DNA of 64,000 nt from Coprinellus micaceus (lineage: Eukaryota; Basidiomycota; Agaricomycetes; Agaricales; Psathyrellaceae), in the NCBI GenBank assembly GCA_951394405.1, contig OX596337.1, positions 2,232,001 to 2,296,000 of the forward strand, in the 5' to 3' direction. Position numbers and translations under genes: made by a program. Within the stretch, counting starts at the first letter, position 1. Each line of letters opens with the position of its first letter. The notes below the pieces were generated by a model. That model was not told the origin of the DNA, did no database searches, and worked only from the letters and a program-made list of their open reading frames with translations. Below, one piece after another: positions 56,623-64,000 of the stretch.

Positions 56623-59600
56623 ATGTCGACGCCTATTACCATCCGAGAACGCGACCAGGACGACGACGACGTCGGGAGGTACGCTAAGCGCCAGAAGACC
56701 GACGAAACTGAAGGCTCGATCCCGGTCCTCCAGGAGGTCGAGGCTGAGCAAAAGCCCGCTTGGGACCATGTCCTACCTCCTAGTCACTCGCTGCTCGGTG
56801 TCCCCCTTCCTGAAGCCAAACCTAATGCTGCTATCAACTTCTTGGAAAGGGATGTGGGTATTTCGGAGTATGTTGGGAGCGGGGAGGCGAAGGTTGGGGG
56901 TATCATCAAACAGAGGTGTGTGAACCGCATTATGTGGGTTGACCAGGCATGACTGACCCTGTTATTGCAATGAACGATGTATAGGTTTACTGACTTCCTG
57001 GTATTTGAGGTCGACCAGGACAGCAACGTCGTTCATATCAATTCCCTTGAGAAACCCCAATCAGCCAAAAAGGTGCCGGAGGAGTCCAAAGCCGGTGATG
57101 CTGTTGCTGAAGACCGATCTGTGGAAACTGGGGCAGATGTGACTGCTGCTACCGTCGATACGCCTGTCGGTGAAACTAGCGAACCCATTCCATCCGAAAG
57201 CAAGGAACCCGAGGTTGAATCCTCCAGGCCTGCGGAAACCGTCCCTGAGGAACCCTGGCCTGAAACCTTCAACGAAAAGCTCTCGTCTTTCCTCACCCCC
57301 GCTTCAATTGAAGACCTGAAGAAGATCTACCTCGAAGGCCCCGAACCCCCCCTCGTCAGTGATGGCGGTTGGGCGGGTAGGGCTACGAAAATGACAGAGG
57401 ATGGGGCCTCTGGTGGTAGCACAAGTACGCCTGCTGTCGAGGAACCCAAGGTAGAGGAACCTAAGCCGAGAGGGGCGCGTGAACGGGGAGGGAGGGGACG
57501 TGATAAGCGTGGAGGGCGCGGTGGGAGAGGTGGGGGCCGAGGCGGGAATGCGAGGGAGGACACTAGGAAGGTCGTCTCTGAGGTATGCTTTATATCGCTT
57601 CGGGTCGCGTCGAAGTCCTGACGAAGCTGTGGTAGTCCATCGACTCGAAGGACACTCGAACTGCGTTCCACAAAATCGTTCGAGAACTCTTCCGAGGCAA
57701 GCTGGATACACAAGCCAATGACGAGTCCCAAATTGTTATCAAGTGGGCGAGAGGCGCAACTCGTGGTGGTGGTGGTAGGGGAGGCGGAGCTGGGGGACAA
57801 CGCGGTATGTGTTCCACTAGTCTTTGAAGGCGACCTTCTTACTTTCGGACAGGAGAGAGGCCCCCCCGTGGAACTTACCCTCCATACATCCATTTCACTC
57901 TCCAAAAGACTAACCGGGACACCCAAGACGCTCTCGGCCACCTCAGCCGACTTCTTCATTGTCCAATCAAGGACTTATCCGTCGCCGGTACGAAGGACAA
58001 GCGCGGTGTTACGACACAGCGTGTCGCACTGAAGAGGAACAACAAGATGGTGGAGGACGTCTGGAAGCTGTGTAATGGAATCGGCCCTCAACGCAGTCCT
58101 CAAGATGCCCTGACGACCCGTGGTGAGAGGGGCATTCGGATTGCCGATCTGGTGTATCGAAAAGCTGGGTTGGAGCTCGGTATGCTCAAGGGAAATGCGT
58201 TCATTATTACCCTTCGGTGAGGATCGACCAGTGTCTGCTATTTGTTGGGCGCTCAACTGATCCCGGGGTGACCAGCAACGTCAACTTCAAGTCGATGGAA
58301 ATCCTTGAAGAGGCGATGAACACCATAAAGACGAATGGGTTCATTAACTACTACGGTTAGCTCCTCAGCTACTCGAGCCGAAAATGCGTGCTAACGATAC
58401 CAGGAATGCAGAGGTTCGGAACTGCCTCGGTTCCTACCCATGCCATTGGCCTCGCCCTCCTCAGGTCGGATTGGCAGAAAGCCATCGACCTCATCCTCCA
58501 GAAGCGTTATGGAGAGCACCCCGATGTTGCTGCCGCCCGTGACGCTTGGCTAGAGGAGAAGGACCTAGATAAGGCCCTCCGGTTACTCCCAAGACGCGTC
58601 GTTGCGGAGCGGTGTATCCTCGAAAGTTTCAAAAAGATGGGAGGAGACACGCGGAACGCCATGGGCGCTTTGTCCACGGTGCGTGACTTTATAGAATCGC
58701 CGAAGGGTGCTTGGTGCTCACGATGGCTTAGATTCCCCGCAATCTTCGCCTAATGTACGTCCACGCCTACCAATCGTATGTTTGGAACGCCGTTGTCTCC
58801 GAACGCATTAAGGTATTTGGTGCGAGGAAGCCTGTCGTCGGCGATCTGGTATACGAAAAAGACGAAGAGAGCGGCGAGAAGGACGAGAATAAGATGGATG
58901 TAGACGAGACTGAAGCACAGCAATCCGAAGAGGAAGGTACGTAATTCTTGAGCGCCGAAGACATTCTGAAGGCCTGAACCATCATAGACGCTCAAACTGG
59001 TTCGAACCGGAGGCGCAATCGCAAGCCGTACGTTGCACCGAGGGTGAAGACCTTGTCAGAGGGAGACCTCGATAAATATACGGTTTTCGACGTGATTATG
59101 CCTCTGCCTGGGACGGACGTGTCGTACCCTGGAGGACCACTCGGCGACCGTTACCGGGAATTCCTGCGCTTGGATGGTCTAGATCCCGACAACTTCGTCA
59201 GGAAGCAAAAGTACGTTGTTCAACGTAACCTCTCGCTCCAAAGTTCTGATGATTATCTAGGGACTATACGCTCAGTGGGAACTACAGGACAATCCTGCAC
59301 CTACCCAAGGAGTTCTCCTGGCAAGTGTTGAGGTATACTGACCCGGATGTACCCTTGGCGCAAGCAGATGAGGACCAGCTCCTTGGGTTTGATGCACCTG
59401 CGGTTGTTGCAGATGGCAAGTTCACTGCGCTGCAGATCCGACTCCAACTTGGTACGGCTGCGTACGCGACTATGGCTCTTCGGGAGGTCACGAAGGCGGA
59501 TACGAGTTCGCACATCCAGATGAGCCTCACTTATGCGTCCGAGGACCAAAAATACAGAGGCACCGAAACCGAGGCGGCTGTGGACGAAGACGGCGCAGCT

Positions 59601-59645
59601 GCAGTTGCAGAAGGCGGAGATGAGATTCCTGTAATCGTAGCGTAA
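56623..59645 (+). CDS. PUS7: tRNA/snRNA/mRNA pseudouridine synthase Pus7 (TruD family) with RGG insert
   Basis: Isomerises uridine in tRNA, U2 snRNA and mRNA, in nucleus and cytosol. Start [19 protein letters not shown]; early conserved [20 protein letters not shown]. Then an extra Pro/Glu/Ser-rich stretch and an RGG-type run ([20 protein letters not shown], about 57.48-57.57 kb). The catalytic core follows: [20 protein letters not shown] (TruD GTKDKR motif with the catalytic Asp), [58 protein letters not shown] Glu/Asp/Lys-rich loop lies at about 58.85-58.95 kb. Ends DEIPVIVA at 59645. About 830 residues and nine or so introns. The RGG insert is not a standard part of Pus7 and may bind RNA. 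Confidence 0.93.
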
Positions 59646-60061
59646 AGCGAAACTCATCCATCTCTTCTATGGGAATCATTGTCACCCGTGTATGTTAGAT
59701 GTACGGAATGAAACCAAAGCTGTAAAATCAGAAACAGGCGTTGTGTAATCCGGAAGATGTGGTTGGCTCCTCTGCTGCGCTCCTTGAAGGGTCAGCAGGC
59801 TAAACGGCAGATAACCCCCAGACCAGAGTTGGTAGAAGTCAATGGCATGCTGTAAGTCGGAAGGGGAAAATGTCTTCCTAAAACGGAGCGCGTCTACTGA
59901 CGGACTCGGAGTCGGTACTCACGCATTCCGTCATGCCGTCGACGTGTCCTTTCTCTCTCGTCTACTACATTAGCTCACCCATGCTGCATCTTTCTGTCTG
60001 ACGTTCCTTCCTCTTGCATAACCTACCGCCCACCTAGTCTGCGCCTGAGCCCCTTGAAACC
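59646..60061. other. Intergenic region before MFS gene
   Basis: 416 nt with the PUS7 3' flank and the promoter of the next gene. I looked for a tRNA here (a GACGGACTCGGAGTCGG stretch near 59900) but no cloverleaf fits. Confidence 0.4.
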
Positions 60062-62121
60062 ATGGCCAAAGTCGAAACCATCGTGTTCCTCTCATTAATC
60101 CTCGATCTATTTGCTTTTACCATTCCTCTTCCGCTCTTCCCTCGAATCATCGAATGGTATAACCTGGTACGCATCGGACACATACTGTCCTCGAGCGTAA
60201 GCTAACTAAGAGTAGAGGGAAAGCTCAGACCCTTCCGGTTTCTTGTCCAGGACGCTTAGTGCTGTCCGAGCGGTCCGAAGTCTGCTATACAAGCCTGGCG
60301 CTCAGTCGCAGCGATGGGACGTTGTGCTCCTCGGTATGTTGCACTTAGGGATTGGGGGGAAAGAACATCGCTGAGCCCTTGCATAGGTGGCCTGATGGGC
60401 TCCGTGTTTTCGTGAGTTGCTGGCTTCGATCTGCTGCGGAGGGCACATCTTACTCCACCCCGGCCCCCCTAGAACACTCCAGTTCTTCGTCTCACCTAAG
60501 ATCGGCGCGCTCTCGGACAAGTATGGGAGGAAACGCGTTCTACTATGGACTATGGTTGGAAACATTATGTCCGCACTGGTGTACGTTCATTTCGCGATCT
60601 TTTTGGGCCTCTTGACCTCAACCTCTCCGCGCTCCTGGATCATGCAGGTGGATGAAGTCAACAACCTTCTCGACCTACTTTCTCTCCCGCGTCATCGGAG
60701 GTTTGAGTGAAGGGAATGTACAACTGGCCATGTAAGCTCTCCTTGTGTCCCCACACTCTCCATCAGCTCACCACGGCACCGTACGTCAATTCCGTAGTGC
60801 CATTCTCTCCGACGTAACCACCGCGGCCAACCGGTCCAAGGCTCTCGCCCATGTTGGAATTGCCTTCGCCATCTGCTTCTGCATCGGGCCCCCAATCGGC
60901 GCCTACTTCGCCTCCAAACCCCTCCCACCTTCCATCAACTCCTGGGGCCTCGAGTTCAACATTTACGCTGTCCCTGCGCTCATCACCCTTGTCCTCCTCG
61001 TGGCGGAGACTATCTTCCTAATCGCCTCGCTTCCGGAGACCAGGGGCACGAAGGCTTCCGATCACTCCGCTAAACACAAGCGGGATGATGCTGCGGTCAA
61101 GTCTAACTCTAAGGCTAACGGTTCATCGAAAACCAACAGCTCAAATGAGACTGCGCCTCCGAAGGCAACTGTGGAGAAACGTCTCAGCACATTGAAGACT
61201 CTCCGACGACTTCATTTCCAATTCCTGTCCCTGTTCTCTGGTGTCGAGTTTACACTCACCTTCCTCACATTCGATCGTACGTCCGGGTCACATACTACTC
61301 TAAACCTCGCGGCTAACTCGCTTCATTCCATTTCCAACTTACCCTTTCTTGAAACAACCCCAACAGTCATGGACTGGAACAACACGCAAAACGGCAAACT
61401 CATTGGGTCCATCGGGATCATCAGCGCTTTGCTGCAAGGAGGCTACGTCAGACGCAAGGCGTCTAAAATCGGCGAAGGCAAGATGGCTCGCCAAGGCGTG
61501 TTCAGCTGCTTCCTCGCCCTCGTCCTACTCGCTCTACTCCCCCATTATGTCTCCAGCGGCGGAAATTCGACAAAGCAAACCAGTTCGTCCACTAATAGCA
61601 CAACCCTTTCAAGCACGGCCCTGCGTCTGCTCCAGCTCTCCGCAGTTTGCATGGCGTTCACAAGCGCCACTGTTGTTAATTCACTCACCGCTTTTGCTTC
61701 GCTGCAATGTGACGACACCGTGGGGGTCGATGAGACAAATGGGAAACCCGTGGTTAGAAGCCCAGAACTCGCCAAGGGTCAGGCGCTCGGTAAATTCAGA
61801 TCGTCAGGCCAGTTGGGTCGTGCCCTGGGCCCCATTATCGGTGAGTGCATCTACCCGGATCTAGTAGCCAAAGATAACTGACTGCGCACCCATTTCTATT
61901 TCTATGTTTAACTTGATGAAATCATGGGCTTGTCGATCCTTCTTGGCCCCCACCATACGCACGTTGTTGCATCATACCCTCAAATTGCTGGGCTTCCGCG
62001 TACAGCCTGTGCGTCGTACTGGACCTTTGGACCCTCGGTGACATACTCGGTGTCTGCTATCGCGATGCTTGCCCTTTATATTAGAATGAAGCCAATAGCA
62101 GCGACAAAATCTGTACACTAA
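60062..62121 (+). CDS. MFS transporter, MFSD10/Tet-like
   Basis: A 12-TM-type carrier probably in the vacuolar or plasma membrane. Start MAKVETIVFLSLILDLFAFT at 60062 with IPLPLFPRIIEWY; after introns GGLMGSVFSLQFFVSPKIGA and LSDKYGRKRVLLWTMVGN form the MFS A-motif loop. Then SRVIGGLSEGNVQLAISAI, VGIAFAICFCIGPPIGAYFA, and, after a Ser/Lys-rich central loop, FLSLFSGVEFTLTFLTFD. Last exons: GQALGKFRSSGQLGRALGPI and YWTFGPSVTYSVSAIAML, ending ATKSVH. The pattern resembles MFSD10 and bacterial Tet-type antiporters. Substrate is unknown. About 540 residues; many introns. Confidence 0.83.
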
Positions 62122-62503
62122 GTATGAACGAGGAGCAAGTGTCTTTTTGCGCAGAGTCTAATTTAAGAGTCGGAGAACAGAGAATGCGTTTGGTTGCAAG
62201 GAGGCTTGGCCTTGAGAAGAAGAATGAATAAAGAAGTATTGAAATGGTGAATACTGAAGATGGAGAGATGAAGTCCACAGGAACAGAGTTGAGGCAGGTA
62301 AGTGCGCCGATTATGATGCAGCCCAGCAGGATAGACGGGTATCGTAAACGTGACAGCAGAGGGTTAGGAGGATGGATTTGCGTGAGGGTCGTGTACAATT
62401 GTCATTTCAAAACTCGAGGAGCCAAATACTGAACGAACGGGAAGAGGCGAAGTAGAAGGGGAGGAGGAGTACAGCACGCCGTGTGGTCGGGAGGAGTGGG
62501 AGG
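62122..62503. other. Convergent intergenic spacer
   Basis: 382 nt between convergent gene ends. It holds both 3' flanks; nothing else is seen. Confidence 0.45.
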
Positions 62504-64000
62504 CTATGAATCTCGAGTTGATGAAAATGACGTGCGTGATGACGGCGGGTTCGATGATGCGTCCACGAGCAGGAAACTTTGTCGGTTCGACCGCGAACAA
62601 CTCGATTCGGCGTCTGTGTTGTACCCACTTTCTAAATCTTCGATATGGCGAGATTTTTCGTCCGCGCTGAGACCGGGATTTGAGCTCGAGGGAGGCCAGC
62701 TTAGTGCGTTATATGCGGGAGGAGGTGGGTATGAGGGCGAGGACGATGATGAAGAGGGAGTAGTACGGTCCAACTCAATGTCGTTCGACTGAGTGGTAAA
62801 GATTGCTGGGAGGAAGAAGAGCACACCGCGGGAGCGGCGTCGCGGTCGCACAGGTGTCATGGGAACATCTTCTCGTGGGCTGGTCATTGCTGAGACACGA
62901 TTCCGCACTCTCCTGAAGGCATCGGTGATGGGACTTGAGCCTCGTCCTGCGTAAGGCTCGTCGCGGAACGCAGTTGGTGGCGATGATGGCTCGTCGACAT
63001 TGAAGGGGAGTTGTAGAACGGGCACGTCCGTCTCCACGGGGGACGTCTCTGCTGAGCTGCTCGGTGAGCGCAGCTGTGCGGGAGTTGACGAGGGCGAAGA
63101 GGCCGACGATGATAAAAATGAGCCTCCAAGTGGAAGATACCACCTGCCCGATCGTGACAGTCGAGGGAGAAGAACATCGTACCCGCCCATCCTCCTGAGT
63201 CGCTTCCGCTGGCTCTTGGGCAGACGCACAACCCCAAGCACAAGGACTGCGAGCCCAACCCACATGAGGACCTTGCCCCAGGCACCGAGGAAACCGATGA
63301 AGGCCGCGTCGTCAGCATGCCAGCTGCTGCCGTAAAAGTGCGAGAAGAAAGAATGCGGCGCCTCCTCCGGTTTAGCATTCTTGCCGTACAGCGACTTGGG
63401 GAGAACGCGAATTTCGGAGAGGGCAGTGGTGGGGTGCGACGTGGTGTAGATGCCGTATTGTGCTGAGAGGAACATGGGACCCGTCGAGAACATGACGGTC
63501 GGGTAGTTGAGCACCCAGGAGTGGTCAAAGGTGACGAGGTTGTGGATGGTCTGCTGGAGGAAAGGGTGCCCTTTCTCCGCGAACATCAAGTCGTTGGAAA
63601 CACCGACGGGGATGGTTTTGGGAAGGATGACGGGGTACTTGAGCAGGGGGTCGATGGGCCGCAAGCAGCCGATATCCAGGTCGACGTAGATGCCGCCATA
63701 GTGGTGCAACACGAAGTAGCGAATGGCGTCGGCACGCTGGATGGGGTACTTGTAATTTTCAAACGTATCGAGGAACCACGGGTACTGGGCGGCAATGAAC
63801 TCGCGGGAGGAGGCGTCTGTCCACAGCTTGTATTCGCTGCTGGGGGTGAGAATGGGCGACGCGACCGGGAAACGGAAGCACGTACTAGTCAGACATCATG
63901 TCGCGACAGGCCTGGGAGATGGGCTTCCAGCGTTCTGGCAACTCGTCGGTCTTCCATGTCTGGTGGATGATACGGGGGATGCGTTCGGCGTCGGAGGGCG
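62504..64000 (-). CDS. Sur1/Csg1-like sphingolipid mannosyltransferase, 5' end cut by window
   Basis: Glycosyltransferase with a DXD sugar-binding motif (Gly_transf_sug), as in Sur1/Csh1, which add mannose to inositol-phosphorylceramide in the Golgi. At the right edge the chain is already inside the domain: IPRIIHQTWKTDELPERWKP. After a 49-nt intron (63837-63885) follow YEYKLWTDASSREFIAAQYP, IQRADAIRYFVLHHYGGIYV and DLDIGCLRPIDPLL (DxD), then HSFFSHFYGSSWHADDAAFI. A membrane segment VLMWVGLAVLVLGVVRL comes next, then a long Ser/Pro-rich tail to the stop at 62504-62506. The start codon lies beyond 64000. The catalytic DxD is intact; the 250-residue tail is longer than in yeast Sur1. Confidence 0.87.

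Overview
The window reads as nuclear DNA of a filamentous basidiomycete, most likely an Agaricomycete. Almost every gene is split by many introns of about 48-80 nt with GT..AG ends, both strands are used, and the protein set is fungal (Met6, Pcf11, Ste14, Ura3, a Sur1-like glycosyltransferase, a DUF2985 protein, a fungal alpha-glucoside/sucrose carrier). Species cannot be fixed by eye. I recognised no rRNA, tRNA, CRISPR array, complete transposon or virus.

Layout. 0.25-11.2 kb: diphthamide synthase DPH6 (+), a sucrose/alpha-glucoside MFS carrier (-), an Avo2-like ankyrin protein (-), a STEEP1/CXorf56-family protein (+) and a WTAP/Mum2-like coiled-coil protein (+). 11.2-28.0 kb: a gene-poor island broken only by one Ser/Pro-rich ORF (22.1-22.95 kb). 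It holds pyrimidine-rich flanks, a 136-bp direct repeat, a 65-nt GA microsatellite, a short degenerate repeat family and what look like decayed coding sequences, the best at 26.6-27.5 kb. 28.0-36 kb: a secreted GH18 chitinase with an odd His/Asp-rich insert (+), a TXNDC9/Plp1 protein (-), Dom34/Pelota (+), a class I CPD photolyase (+) and a small basic protein (+). 36.8-43 kb: Met6 (-), a Ran1/Sks1-type kinase (-) and xylitol dehydrogenase (+). 43.5-50 kb: an unrecognised nuclear-looking protein (+), mitochondrial EF-G2 (-), Ste14 (+) and ribosomal protein L9 (-). 50-64 kb: Pcf11 (+), a DUF2985 membrane protein (+), Ura3 (-), Pus7 (+), an MFSD10/Tet-like carrier (+) and a Sur1-like glycosyltransferase (-) cut by the right edge.

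Most genes are housekeeping and show no cluster logic. Several concern translation and RNA metabolism (DPH6, DOM34, MEF2, RPL9, PUS7, PCF11, a WTAP-like protein). A loose carbon-use theme links the sugar carrier, the Sks1-like kinase, xylitol dehydrogenase and the chitinase, but only the kinase and dehydrogenase share a divergent promoter. I see no clearly new multi-gene system. The best leads are the decayed gene near 27 kb, the lineage-type inserts in the chitinase and Pus7, the two-start photolyase and the WTAP-like protein. Exon joins were worked out by hand. They are exact for the chitinase, xylitol dehydrogenase and the 43.5-kb protein, and approximate for most others.
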